Shown here piece after piece: positions 13,290-21,300 of a stretch of 56,303 bases of DNA. The notes beneath the pieces are model-generated. The model was not told the origin of the DNA and made no database searches. It saw nothing but the letters and a program-made list of their open reading frames with translations. The stretch is from Nocardioides luteus. Its GTDB lineage: Bacteria > Actinomycetota > Actinomycetes > Propionibacteriales > Nocardioidaceae. The stretch's first letter is position 1. Each line of letters opens with the position of its first letter. Both the position numbers and the translations under genes were made by a program. The stretch covers positions 1 to 56,303 of the forward strand of contig NZ_JZDQ02000040.1 in NCBI RefSeq assembly GCF_000960475.2, read 5' to 3'.

Positions 13290-14336
13290 ATGCGCGTCAA
13301 CGCGTACGCAGCCCCCTCCGCCGGCGAGCCGCTGGCCCCGACCACCATCGAGCGTCGCCCGGTCGGGGAGAACGACGTCCTCATCGCGATCGAGTACGCC
13401 GGCATCTGCCACTCCGACATCCACACCGTCAACGGCGACTGGGGCCCGCAGCCGTTCCCGGTCGTCCCGGGCCACGAGATCGTCGGCCGCGTCACCGAGA
13501 TCGGCTCCGCGGTCACCGACCACCAGGTCGGCGACCGTGTCGGCGTCGGCTGCTTCGTCAACTCGTGCCGCGAGTGCGACAACTGCCGCAACGGCGACGA
13601 GCAGCACTGCTCGACCCCCGGCGGCGGTGTCGGGACGTACGCCGCGAAGGACCACGACGGCTCCTTCACCCAGGGCGGCTACTCCACCCATGTCGTGGTC
13701 GACGCGCACTTCGCACTCAAGGTGCCCGAGAGCATGGACGCCGCTGCGGCGACGCCGCTGCTGTGCGCCGGCATCACCACGTACGCCCCGCTGAAGCGGT
13801 GGGGCGCGGGTCCCGGCAAGAAGGTGGCCATCGTCGGGCTCGGCGGCCTCGGCCACATGGGCGTCAAGATCGCCCACGCGATGGGCGCCGAGGTCACCGT
13901 GCTCTCGCAGTCGCTGAAGAAGCAGGAGGACGGTCTGCGGCTCGGCGCCGACCACTACTACGCCACCTCCGACCCGGCGACGTTCGAGACGCTGAAGAAC
14001 AGCTTCGACCTGATCGTGAACACGGTCAGCGCCGAGATCCCCGTCGACGACTACCTCGGCCTGCTCGCCGTGGACGGCACCCTGGTCAACGTCGGCGCCC
14101 CGCCCGCGCCGCTGAGCGTCAACGTGTTCTCGCTGCTCACCAACCGCCGCAACTTCGCGGGCTCGATGATCGGCGGCATCCCGCTGACCCAGGAGATGCT
14201 CGACTTCTGCGCCGAGCACGGCATCGGCGCCGACGTCGAGGTGATCTCGGCGGAGCAGATCAACGAGGCGTACGCCCGGGTGCTGGCCTCCGACGTGCGC
14301 TACCGCTTCGTGATCGACACGGCCACGCTGGCCTGA
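13290..14336 (+). CDS. Zinc-dependent alcohol dehydrogenase (YahK/cinnamyl-alcohol type)
   Basis: 348 residues. Catalytic zinc ligands Cys40 and Gly-His62-Glu63, structural zinc cysteines Cys93, Cys96, Cys99 and Cys107, and the Rossmann loop Gly-Leu-Gly-Gly-Leu-Gly-His-Met-Gly are all present. The opening Tyr-Ala-Gly-Ile-Cys-His-Ser-Asp-Ile-His is typical of the CAD/YahK group, which mostly reduce aldehydes with NADPH. With its MerR regulator it forms a likely aldehyde-detoxification unit (inference). A good ribosome-binding site (AGGAGAA) precedes the ATG. Confidence 0.93.
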   Translation: MRVNAYAAPSAGEPLAPTTIERRPVGENDVLIAIEYAGICHSDIHTVNGDWGPQPFPVVPGHEIVGRVTEIGSAVTDHQVGDRVGVGCFVNSCRECDNCRNGDEQHCSTPGGGVGTYAAKDHDGSFTQGGYSTHVVVDAHFALKVPESMDAAAATPLLCAGITTYAPLKRWGAGPGKKVAIVGLGGLGHMGVKIAHAMGAEVTVLSQSLKKQEDGLRLGADHYYATSDPATFETLKNSFDLIVNTVSAEIPVDDYLGLLAVDGTLVNVGAPPAPLSVNVFSLLTNRRNFAGSMIGGIPLTQEMLDFCAEHGIGADVEVISAEQINEAYARVLASDVRYRFVIDTATLA

Positions 14337-14343
14337 TCGCGTC

Positions 14344-15120
14344 CTAGCCCCAGTGGGCGGGCCGGTCGTGCCCTGCGGGCAGGCGGGTGCTCCCGTCTCC
14401 TCGCAGGGCGTTGACCTGCGCCTGGCTGAGGAAGAGGGCCCGCGAGAGATCGGCGCCCGCGACGGCCGCGTCCCGGAGATCCGCGCCGAGCAGGTCGGCG
14501 TCGGCGAGGTCGACGCCGCGCAGGTCGGCGGCCACCAGGAGCGCGCTCCTGAGGTCGGCGCGACGCAGGTCTCGCCTGCGCAGGTCGCGGCCGAGCAGGT
14601 CGGCGCCGGCCAGTGACTGGCCGGCGGGGTGGCGTACCTCTGTGCTCACCCGGCGGAGCGCGTCCCCGACCGCCGAGCGCAGTCCGCCGACGTCGGTGGC
14701 GAGCACCTGGCTCGCTGAGCCGGCCGCTGCGGCGGAGACCTGCTCGGTCAGCTCGGCGAGGTCGGGTGACGGGCTGCGCTCGGCGGCCTCCTCGAGCAGG
14801 GCCAGCATCTCGTGCAGGTGCCGCATCACCGCGAAGACGTCGAACATCTCCTGCCGCCGCGTCGGCTCGCTGCGCCAGTCGGCGCCGCCGAAGGTCACCT
14901 GGGTGACCTGCTGACCTGCGCCGAAGCACTCGAACACCGTGCACCCGGCATACCCGCGGTCCCGCAGCCGGTCGTGGATGCCGCACCCGAAGTCGGGTCC
15001 GAGGTGGCGGCACGGGTCGCCGCCGGCCTTGTCCTCCGGGAAGTCCGCCGAGCGGGCGAAGGGCAGCGCCACGCAGCACAGGCCCGCACAGCGGGAGCAG
15101 TCGGACCGGTAGGTGCTCAT
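14344..15120 (-). CDS. Cysteine-cluster (YkgJ-like) and pentapeptide-repeat protein
   Basis: 258 residues. Residues 8-65 hold eight cysteines (Cys8, 11, 15, 16, 37, 46, 60, 65) in a CxxCxxxCC...C...C pattern resembling YkgJ-type zinc/iron-binding domains. A helical linker follows, then from about residue 165 an A(D/N)LxX pentapeptide-repeat helix (Gly-Ala-Asp-Leu-Leu, Arg-Ala-Asp-Leu-Arg, Ala-Ala-Asp-Leu-Arg, Asp-Ala-Asp-Leu-Leu and so on). I do not know a function for this fusion. It is convergent with the alcohol dehydrogenase, 8 bp apart. Confidence 0.75.
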   Translation of the reverse strand: MSTYRSDCSRCAGLCCVALPFARSADFPEDKAGGDPCRHLGPDFGCGIHDRLRDRGYAGCTVFECFGAGQQVTQVTFGGADWRSEPTRRQEMFDVFAVMRHLHEMLALLEEAAERSPSPDLAELTEQVSAAAAGSASQVLATDVGGLRSAVGDALRRVSTEVRHPAGQSLAGADLLGRDLRRRDLRRADLRSALLVAADLRGVDLADADLLGADLRDAAVAGADLSRALFLSQAQVNALRGDGSTRLPAGHDRPAHWG

Positions 15121-15164
15121 CGGAGGCAGGTTAGCCCGCCGACCCGGCGAAGGTCGCGGCCCAG

Positions 15165-15842
15165 TCAGGCGAGCGCGTCGACGATGGCGGCGAAGGCCAC
15201 CGCGTGCCCACGGGCGTTGCCGTGGATCCGGTCGCGGGCGTAGATCGACGCGTCGGCCGACAGCGGATGGTGGTGGGTGTCGATGTGGATCCCACCCAGA
15301 CTCTGCGTGACCTCGGCCGTGATCCGGTCCAGGGTGTCGAACCGCTCGGCCATCTCCGGCGCCTGCTCGGCGGGCACCAGCCCGGAGCGGGCGAGGTCGA
15401 AGAGGCCGACGGTGAGGACCGTGGCTCCGCTCTCGGCCAGCGGCCGGAGGAGCAGCTCGAGCTGCGTACGCAGGTGGTCGGGGTCGAACGGGTTGAACGC
15501 GTCGTTCCCGCCGGCGCTGACGAGCACGGCGTCGGGCGCGAACTCCAGGGCCGGCTCGAGCTGGACCTCGCGGATCTCGTCGACGGTCAGGTAGGGGATG
15601 GCGAGGTTCACCGACTCGAACCCCGGGCGGGTGCTCGCCAGCGCGTCCGTCAGGCGCTCGGCGAAGGAGGCGTCGCGGTAGCCGTCCAGCGGGCCCCGCA
15701 CGCCGGCGGTGACGCTGTCACCGAGGACGGCGAACCGCTGCCACGGCCGGTGGCGGAGTCGCTCGGCGGCGGTCCCGGGGTCGATGCAGTGAGGGTCGGC
15801 CGCCTCCAGCTCGAAGCCGCCGGTCAGTTCATGGGTCGTCAT
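15165..15842 (-). CDS. SGNH/GDSL-family hydrolase
   Basis: 225 residues. Block I is Gly-Asp-Ser43-Val-Thr-Ala-Gly, block III is Gly-Gly-Asn-Asp (111-114), and block V is Asp204-Arg-Ile-His207, giving the Ser-Asp-His triad and the oxyanion Gly/Asn. There is no signal peptide, so it acts in the cytoplasm, as an esterase or lysophospholipase-type enzyme with unknown substrate. It is divergent from the TetR gene, and the inverted repeat at 15852-15900 lies in between, making it a candidate TetR target. Confidence 0.9.
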   Translation of the reverse strand: MTTHELTGGFELEAADPHCIDPGTAAERLRHRPWQRFAVLGDSVTAGVRGPLDGYRDASFAERLTDALASTRPGFESVNLAIPYLTVDEIREVQLEPALEFAPDAVLVSAGGNDAFNPFDPDHLRTQLELLLRPLAESGATVLTVGLFDLARSGLVPAEQAPEMAERFDTLDRITAEVTQSLGGIHIDTHHHPLSADASIYARDRIHGNARGHAVAFAAIVDALA

Positions 15843-15851
15843 GAAATGAGA

Positions 15852-15900
15852 TTAAGCGCACGGTCGTACGCCATGCAATAGCGATCGTTCGTGCGCTAAA
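15852..15900. promoter_or_regulatory. Inverted repeat and leaderless promoter before the TetR gene
   Basis: TTAAGCGCACG (15852-15862) and CGTGCGCTAAA (15890-15900) are 11-bp arms with one mismatch, 27 nt apart. The right arm overlaps TAAAGT (15897-15902), a -10-like hexamer exactly 7 nt before ATG 15910. The left arm is 10 bp from the start codon of the divergent SGNH hydrolase. Both genes could therefore be controlled by the TetR protein. Confidence 0.6.
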
Positions 15901-15909
15901 GTCGAAGGC

Positions 15910-16527
15910 ATGGCAGGACGGGCATCCGCGCAGGCGGCACTCGAGACCAGACGGAGCGTGCTCAAGGCGGCGGCCGACCTGGCCTCGGTCGAAGGTCTGG
16001 ACAGCGTGACGATCGGACGGCTCGCCGAGATCGTCCAGATGAGCAAGTCGGGAGTGATCGGGCAGTTCCGCACCAAGGAGACCCTCCAGCTGGAGACGGT
16101 CGAGATGGTCTTCGCCGACTTCCGCACCCGCGTGTGGGACACGGTCAAACGGTTCCCCGCAGGCCTCCCCCGGCTGCTGGCCACGTGCGAGGCCTGGACG
16201 GAGTACGCCGCCGACCCGGGCTACCCCGGCGGATGCCTGATGACCCAGGTGACCTACGACTACGACGGCCGCTCCGGCGTCGTCCACGAACGACTGCTCG
16301 AAGGACGCAGCCAGTGGCGGGCCGCGTTGCGCGCCGACGTCACCACCGCCGTGCAGGCCGGCGACCTGCCGGCGGACACAGATGTGGAGGCGGTCGTGTT
16401 CGGGCTCGAGTCGCTCGCCTCCTTCATCACCCCGGCCCTCCTCCTCCATGGGGACGACCGGGCCGCCGATCACGCCTATCAGGGGATGCGCCGGATCATC
16501 GGCGCCACGTCGAAGGAGAACCGATGA
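15910..16527 (+). CDS. TetR-family transcriptional regulator
   Basis: 205 residues. N-terminal helix-turn-helix: Val-Leu-Lys-Ala-Ala-Ala-Asp-Leu-Ala, then Ile-Gly-Arg-Leu-Ala-Glu-Ile-Val-Gln-Met-Ser-Lys-Ser-Gly-Val-Ile-Gly-Gln-Phe. The effector domain with Tyr-Pro-Gly-Gly-Cys-Leu is typical of a TetR subgroup in actinobacteria. The start is probably leaderless (TAAAGT 7 nt before the ATG). Its stop overlaps the ATG of the flavoprotein disulfide reductase (ATGA), so it forms an operon with that gene. Effector unknown. Confidence 0.9.
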   Translation: MAGRASAQAALETRRSVLKAAADLASVEGLDSVTIGRLAEIVQMSKSGVIGQFRTKETLQLETVEMVFADFRTRVWDTVKRFPAGLPRLLATCEAWTEYAADPGYPGGCLMTQVTYDYDGRSGVVHERLLEGRSQWRAALRADVTTAVQAGDLPADTDVEAVVFGLESLASFITPALLLHGDDRAADHAYQGMRRIIGATSKENR

Positions 16528-17939
16528 GCCACGTCGATGTCATCGTGCTGGGAGCCGGGCCCGGCGGCTACACCGCGGCGGTGCGCGCCGCCCAGCTCGG
16601 CCGGTCCGTCGCGGTCGTGGAGGACAAGTACTGGGGCGGTGTCTGCCTCAACGTCGGCTGCATCCCGGCCAAGGCTCTGCTGCGCAACGCCGAGATCGCC
16701 CACATGCTGACTCACGAGAAGGACCTCTTCTCGATCCGCGGCGAGGCGAGCGTCGACTACTCCGGCAGCTGGCAGCGCAGCCGCCGGGTCGCCGACGCGA
16801 GCGCCAAGGGCGTCCACTTCCTGATGCGGAAGAACAAGATCACCGAGATCGACGGCTGGGGCACCCTCGCCGCCCCCTCGGCGGACGGCACGCTGGCGAT
16901 CGAGGTGACGGGCCGCGACGGCGTCACGACGACCTACACCTGCGACGACCTGATCATCGCGACCGGCGCGACCGTGCGCAGCGTGCCGGGGGTCGTCCCC
17001 GACGGGCGGAACATCGTGACGTACGAGGAGCTGATCCTCCGCGAGGAGCTCCCGGGTTCGATCGTCATCGGCGGCTCGGGCGCCATCGGGGTCGAGCTCG
17101 CCTACGTGATGAAGAGCTTCGGCGTCGACGTCACGATCGTCGAGTACGCCGACCGGATGGTCCCGACCGAGGACGCGGACGTCTCCAAGGAGCTGCTGCG
17201 GCAGTACCGGAAGCTCGGCATCACGGTCCTGACCTCGACCGCGGTGACGGGGGCCGAGGACACCGGTTCCGGCGTGCGCGTGACCGTCTCTCCCGTCGGC
17301 GGTGCTGGTGAGACCGTCCTCGAGGCGGACACGATGCTCGCCGCGTTCGGCTTCGCGCCGCGGGTGAGCGGCTACGGCCTGGAGAAGCTCGGCGTCGAGC
17401 TGACCGACCGCGGGGCCATCGCGATCGACGACCGCGGACGTACGAACGTCCCGCACGTGTACGCCATCGGCGATGTGACCGGGAAGCTCATGCTCGCCCA
17501 CGTCGCCGAGGGGATGGGCGTCGTCGCGGCCGAGACGATCGCCGGCGTCGAGACGATGCCGATCGACATCGACATGGTCCCGCGGGCGACCTTCTGCCAG
17601 CCGCAGATCGCCTCGTTCGGCTACACCGAGGCGCAGGCGAAGGAGAAGGGCTACGACGTCAGGACCGCCACCTTCCCGTTCTCCGCGAACGGCAAGGCAC
17701 GCGGCCTCGGCGAGACCGTCGGCTTCGTGAAGGTCGTGGCCGACGCCGAGCACAACGAGCTCCTCGGCGCGCACCTGATCGGCCCCGACGTCACCGAGCT
17801 GCTGCCGGTCCTCACCCTGGCCCAGCAGTGGGACCTCACCGCCGACGAGGTCGCCCGCAACGTGTTCGCCCACCCCACGCTCTCCGAGGCGGTCAAGGAG
17901 GCCGTCCACGGGATCGCGGGTCACATGATCAACCTCTGA
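16524..17939 (+). CDS. Dihydrolipoyl dehydrogenase-like flavoprotein disulfide reductase
   Basis: 471 residues. FAD loop Gly-Ala-Gly-Pro-Gly-Gly at 10-15, redox-active Cys41-Leu-Asn-Val-Gly-Cys46, the NAD Rossmann loop Gly-Gly-Ser-Gly-Ala-Ile-Gly, and the C-terminal base His-Pro-Thr-Leu-Ser-Glu are all intact, which fits a functional lipoamide dehydrogenase (E3). No E1/E2 partners are adjacent, and translational coupling to a TetR regulator suggests a secondary E3 or a stress-related quinone/disulfide reductase rather than the housekeeping copy. Confidence 0.92.
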   Translation: MSHVDVIVLGAGPGGYTAAVRAAQLGRSVAVVEDKYWGGVCLNVGCIPAKALLRNAEIAHMLTHEKDLFSIRGEASVDYSGSWQRSRRVADASAKGVHFLMRKNKITEIDGWGTLAAPSADGTLAIEVTGRDGVTTTYTCDDLIIATGATVRSVPGVVPDGRNIVTYEELILREELPGSIVIGGSGAIGVELAYVMKSFGVDVTIVEYADRMVPTEDADVSKELLRQYRKLGITVLTSTAVTGAEDTGSGVRVTVSPVGGAGETVLEADTMLAAFGFAPRVSGYGLEKLGVELTDRGAIAIDDRGRTNVPHVYAIGDVTGKLMLAHVAEGMGVVAAETIAGVETMPIDIDMVPRATFCQPQIASFGYTEAQAKEKGYDVRTATFPFSANGKARGLGETVGFVKVVADAEHNELLGAHLIGPDVTELLPVLTLAQQWDLTADEVARNVFAHPTLSEAVKEAVHGIAGHMINL

Positions 17940-17972
17940 CCCGGCCGGCGAGGTCGGGCTAGGGTGCCGGAT

Positions 17973-18344
17973 ATGAGCATCCCGGTCGCGCTGTCCGATC
18001 TCGCCGCCACACTCGAACGCTTCGGCAGCGGCTTCCTGCTGACCACCGCGGGCGAGCGGATCAAGGTCGTGGTCGTGGACCCGGTCGTCGAGGGCTCGTC
18101 CCTGCGGATCGCCGATCCCGGCGGCGGCACCCGCGCGAACCTCGCCACCAACCCCCTGCTCACCCTGACGTACGCCCCGCTCGCGCCGCGCGAGCACGCG
18201 CTGATCGTCGACGGCACCGGTCGCGTGGACGGCTCCGACGTCGTGGTCACGCCGACCGGCGCGGTGCTGCATCGGCCGGCCTCGCACGCCTCCGGGCCGG
18301 TTCCCGAGGACGGCTGCGGGCAGGACTGCCGCCCCGTCGGCTGA
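17973..18344 (+). CDS. Flavin split-barrel (pyridoxamine-phosphate oxidase-like) protein
   Basis: 123 residues from ATG 17973. TAGGGT (17960-17965) ends 7 nt before this ATG, so the transcript is probably leaderless; the in-frame GTG at 17964 would lie within the -10. The pattern of a short helix, Gly-Phe-Leu-Leu-Thr-Thr, a Lys-rich strand and Asn-Pro-Leu-Leu-Thr-Leu-Thr-Tyr matches small FMN-binding split-barrel proteins. The C-terminus contains Cys-Gly-Gln-Asp-Cys, whose role is unclear. Cofactor (FMN or F420) and substrate are not known. Confidence 0.65.
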   Translation: MSIPVALSDLAATLERFGSGFLLTTAGERIKVVVVDPVVEGSSLRIADPGGGTRANLATNPLLTLTYAPLAPREHALIVDGTGRVDGSDVVVTPTGAVLHRPASHASGPVPEDGCGQDCRPVG

Positions 18345-18365
18345 CGGCGTCCGTAGGCTCGAGCC

Positions 18366-19277
18366 ATGGAGACCTCGTCCACCGTGCTCGTCACCGGCGC
18401 GACCGGCTTCATCGGTCGCCGGCTGGTCGCAGAGCTGACCGAACGCGGCACCACGGTGCGGGCGATGACCCGGCGACCGGACGACTACGACGGCCCCGGT
18501 GAACCGGTGGGCGCCGACGTCGACGACCCGGCCACGCTGCCGGCCGCGCTCGAGGGTGTCGATGTCGCGGTCTACCTGGTCCACTCGCTCGACCACGACG
18601 ACTTCGAGGAGCGCGACGCGCGGGCCGCCCGCGCCTTCGGTGCCGCCGCAGCCCGGGCCGGGGTGCGGCAGATCGTCTATCTCGGCGGGCTCGGCGACGA
18701 CGACGGCGACCTGTCGCCCCACCTGCGCTCCCGGCGCGAGGTCGAGTCCCTGCTCGGTGAGGCCGGTGTCCCGGTCACGACGTTGCGGGCCGCGATCGTC
18801 GTCGGCCACGGCGGCGTCTCCTGGGAGCTGACCCGGCAACTGGTCAAGAACCTCCCCGCGATGGTGGTGCCGAGATGGACCGCCACCCGCACCCAGCCCA
18901 TCGCGGTCGACGACGTCATCCGCTACCTCGCGGGCGTCATCGACAACGAGGACGCGGTCGGCGAGGTCTTCGAGATCGGCGGCCCCGAGGCGATGACCTA
19001 CCTAGACATGCTGACCGTCGCCTCCGAGGTGGCCAACGGCCGATCCATCCCGGTCGTCCCGGTGCCGGTGCTGACGCCCCGGCTGTCGTCCTACTGGCTG
19101 GCCCTGGTGACCGACGTCGACGTGACCACCGGGCGCAACCTGATCGACTCGATGACCACCGAGGTCGTCGTGCGTGACCGGCGCATCCTCGACGTCGTGC
19201 CCGGCGACCCGCTGCCCTATCAGGAGGCCGTACGCCGCGCCCTGGCCGAGCGGCTGGCCGAGCAGAACGCGCTCTGA
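18366..19277 (+). CDS. NmrA/extended-SDR NAD(P)-binding protein
   Basis: 303 residues. The cofactor loop Thr-Gly-Ala-Thr-Gly-Phe-Ile-Gly-Arg-Arg at about 10-19 and the downstream Met-Thr-Arg-Arg-Pro, typical of NADP-dependent atypical SDRs, are present, with no clear YxxxK catalytic pair. The region Ala-Ile-Val-Val-Gly-His-Gly-Gly-Val-Ser-Trp-Glu-Leu matches the YbjT/SDR_a5-like group. TAGGCT at 18353-18358 ends 7 nt before the ATG, so it is probably leaderless and independently transcribed from the preceding gene. Function unknown, redox-sensing or epimerase-like. Confidence 0.85.
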   Translation: METSSTVLVTGATGFIGRRLVAELTERGTTVRAMTRRPDDYDGPGEPVGADVDDPATLPAALEGVDVAVYLVHSLDHDDFEERDARAARAFGAAAARAGVRQIVYLGGLGDDDGDLSPHLRSRREVESLLGEAGVPVTTLRAAIVVGHGGVSWELTRQLVKNLPAMVVPRWTATRTQPIAVDDVIRYLAGVIDNEDAVGEVFEIGGPEAMTYLDMLTVASEVANGRSIPVVPVPVLTPRLSSYWLALVTDVDVTTGRNLIDSMTTEVVVRDRRILDVVPGDPLPYQEAVRRALAERLAEQNAL

Positions 19278-19289
19278 GACAGGCGGGCC

Positions 19290-20012
19290 TCAGCCGAAGA
19301 GCAGCGGCAGCGCGAGCAGCATCGACAGCGACCAGGCGCAGTGGGTGAGGATCGGCGCCAGGACGCCGCCGGACGCGCGCCGCTCGAGGCCGACCACGAC
19401 GCCGAGCAGGATCGCCGCGAAGGTCAGCATGACGTTGCCGGTCGCCAGTGTCGCGATCACGTAGGCCACCGACGACCAGGCGACCGGATGGCGCGGCAGG
19501 GCAGCGTAGAGCGCGCCGCGGAAGAACAGCTCTTCGGCCACGCCGTTGACCGCGGTGACCACGACGAGGATCGGCAGCGAGCCCTGGTCGGCGAAGTCGA
19601 GGACGGAGCGCACCTGCCGGTCCAGCCAGTCGATCTCGCGCACGACCAGGCCGCCGATCACGAAGATGCCGGCCAGGCCCAGGCCGATCAGGATCGGCGC
19701 CAGCACCGGGCGGACGAGCCGATGCTCGCCCTTCCGCTCGTGCCGGCGCCAGGCAGGGATCCGGCCGAGGTGCAGCGGCCCGGAGACGAAGGCGCCGAGG
19801 GCCCACACCCCGGCCAGCGCGAAGGTGGCGGGATAGAACCAGACGCTGCCCGGCTCGATGCGCAGCGAGATCCCGAGCACCACCGCCCCGAGCAGCACGA
19901 AGCCGGCCGTGACCAGCTGACGGCGGCGCAGGGCGGCGTCGCTCTGGCGGTGATCGCGCGGGACGACGTCCCACAAGGACCTGCGCACCCAGCGGCGCAC
20001 GGCACTCCCCAC
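19290..20012 (-). CDS. CPBP-family intramembrane metalloprotease
   Basis: About 240 residues from GTG 20012 (GGAGA adjacent); TTG 20048 is a longer alternative but overlaps a -10-like TAGGTT (20052-20047). Several membrane spans surround the family motifs Glu-Glu-Leu-Phe-Phe-Arg-Gly-Ala-Leu and a later Leu-Thr-His-Cys-Ala-Trp-Ser; the glutamates and histidines are the metal ligands of CAAX-protease/bacteriocin-processing (Abi) enzymes. The second Asn/His site is less clear. Substrate unknown. Confidence 0.82.
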   Translation of the reverse strand: MGSAVRRWVRRSLWDVVPRDHRQSDAALRRRQLVTAGFVLLGAVVLGISLRIEPGSVWFYPATFALAGVWALGAFVSGPLHLGRIPAWRRHERKGEHRLVRPVLAPILIGLGLAGIFVIGGLVVREIDWLDRQVRSVLDFADQGSLPILVVVTAVNGVAEELFFRGALYAALPRHPVAWSSVAYVIATLATGNVMLTFAAILLGVVVGLERRASGGVLAPILTHCAWSLSMLLALPLLFG

Positions 20013-20060
20013 TCTCCGGATCGGGTGACGGCTGCGTACGCCGTCCAACCTACGTCCCGG

Positions 20061-21038
20061 TCAGAGGATGGCGATGGCGTTCGCCGGCGATCCGGTCGCG
20101 CCGGTGACGTTGAGCGGTTTGACGGTGACGAAGGAGTCCCACCGCTGCAGCTCGTCCATGCGTCGTGCCAGCGGCCCGAGCCGCCACAGCTCCCCGAGCG
20201 GCATGCCGAGCTTGGCGAGGAACTCCTGGTGCATCATGCCGCGGTCGTTCGGCGCGGACCGGAGGAAGGGCGAGTCGGGCACAGGTGGCAGGCACTCGAC
20301 CGCGAAGGTGTCCGAGGCGAGCAGGGCCAGGCCCGTGTCCCACGCCCAGTCGAGCACCTCCTCGCTCTGCACGACGCCCGTCGCGCGACCGAGTGCCTGC
20401 TGAGCCAGCTTCTGCTCGTCGGTGAGCCCCAGGAACCATTCGCACCATCCGGTGTGGAGCATGACGACGTCACCGGCACGCAGCTCGATCGCCTGGGCGG
20501 TCAGGGCGTGGTCGATGTACTCGTACGGGATCGGCTCGCCGGCCTCGTGGTCGAGGCTCTCGTCGCGCCGGGCGAGGAGGCCGGCGATGTCCACCAGGAT
20601 GCCCCGGCTGACGATGGGGAGGTCGGCCCAGACCTGGATGCCGATCTCCTCGGTGCCGGGAGTGATCAGCTCGTCGGCGGTGCCACCGTAGAACCCGACG
20701 TCGTCGGCCCGGCGGTGGCGCAGCCCGTCGACCTGGCTCGAGGACTGCAGGTAGTAGCCGTCGAGATAGTCGTCGCGATGAGCAGGGTGGTTGCCGTAGA
20801 TGATGTGCTCGGCGGGCTTCCTGGCCTTGGACATCCCCGGCATGAACGCGTTGACCGGGTAGTCCAGCCCGAACGCCTCACCCATCTGGACGAGACCGGC
20901 GGCCGCCACCACGGTCTCCTCGTCCGCGAACGACGGGGTGCCGCGCCAGGGGTCCCCGAAGAGCTCCCAGGAGGTGCCCCGCAGGGGGCCGGGCCGGTCG
21001 TGCAGCTCGGCCCGGCTGGGGCGGTCGTGCGTGGTCAT
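20061..21038 (-). CDS. Cyclase-family (kynurenine formamidase-like) hydrolase
   Basis: 325 residues. The metal-binding region appears as Ser-Gln-Val-Asp-Gly-Leu-Arg-His, a variant of the HxGTHxDxPxH site found in the larger cyclase-family members, with Asp-Val-Val-Met-Leu-His-Thr-Gly and Glu-Cys-Leu-Pro-Pro further on. Family members hydrolyse amides or lactones (for example N-formylkynurenine). It is the last gene of the TTT/TRAP carboxylate operon, its ATG overlapping the stop of the small membrane protein, so a lactonase or amidase step in that pathway is likely (inference). Confidence 0.85.
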   Translation of the reverse strand: MTTHDRPSRAELHDRPGPLRGTSWELFGDPWRGTPSFADEETVVAAAGLVQMGEAFGLDYPVNAFMPGMSKARKPAEHIIYGNHPAHRDDYLDGYYLQSSSQVDGLRHRRADDVGFYGGTADELITPGTEEIGIQVWADLPIVSRGILVDIAGLLARRDESLDHEAGEPIPYEYIDHALTAQAIELRAGDVVMLHTGWCEWFLGLTDEQKLAQQALGRATGVVQSEEVLDWAWDTGLALLASDTFAVECLPPVPDSPFLRSAPNDRGMMHQEFLAKLGMPLGELWRLGPLARRMDELQRWDSFVTVKPLNVTGATGSPANAIAIL

Positions 21039-21283
21039 CTGGTCGCTCCGGCCTCATCACGTGCCGTCGCCTCGGAGTCGACGTGGGTGAGGAGGTAGGC
21101 GGTGACCGCCGAGATCGAGGCGGCGACGCACAGGATGGTCTTGAACAGGCCGTTCGGGCCGACGACGAGCGTCTGGCTGCCGACGACCAACCCCACCGCC
21201 TGCAGGCCGATGAGTGCGAGACCGCCGAGCAGCGCGACGACCAGGGATGCGATGAAGAGGGTGTGGAGGATCGATCGGGTCAT
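21035..21283 (-). CDS. Small two-span membrane protein, possible TRAP small-subunit analogue
   Basis: 82 residues with two predicted membrane helices (about 5-32 and 43-65) and a charged C-terminus. It lies between the TRAP-like large permease and the cyclase gene, overlapping the latter by 4 bp. TRAP small subunits (DctQ) usually have four spans and about 160 residues, so this would be a half-size stand-in at best. No family recognised. Confidence 0.6.
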   Translation of the reverse strand: MTRSILHTLFIASLVVALLGGLALIGLQAVGLVVGSQTLVVGPNGLFKTILCVAASISAVTAYLLTHVDSEATARDEAGATR

Positions 21284-21300
21284 GGGTGTCCGTCCTTTTC

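Noticed and set aside
16479..18839. A 786-codon open frame on the minus strand
   Set aside because: It lies antisense to TetR, the flavoprotein reductase and two further genes with intact motifs. Its composition (Arg/Asp/Gly/His-rich) is that of a frame produced by high GC3 on the other strand.
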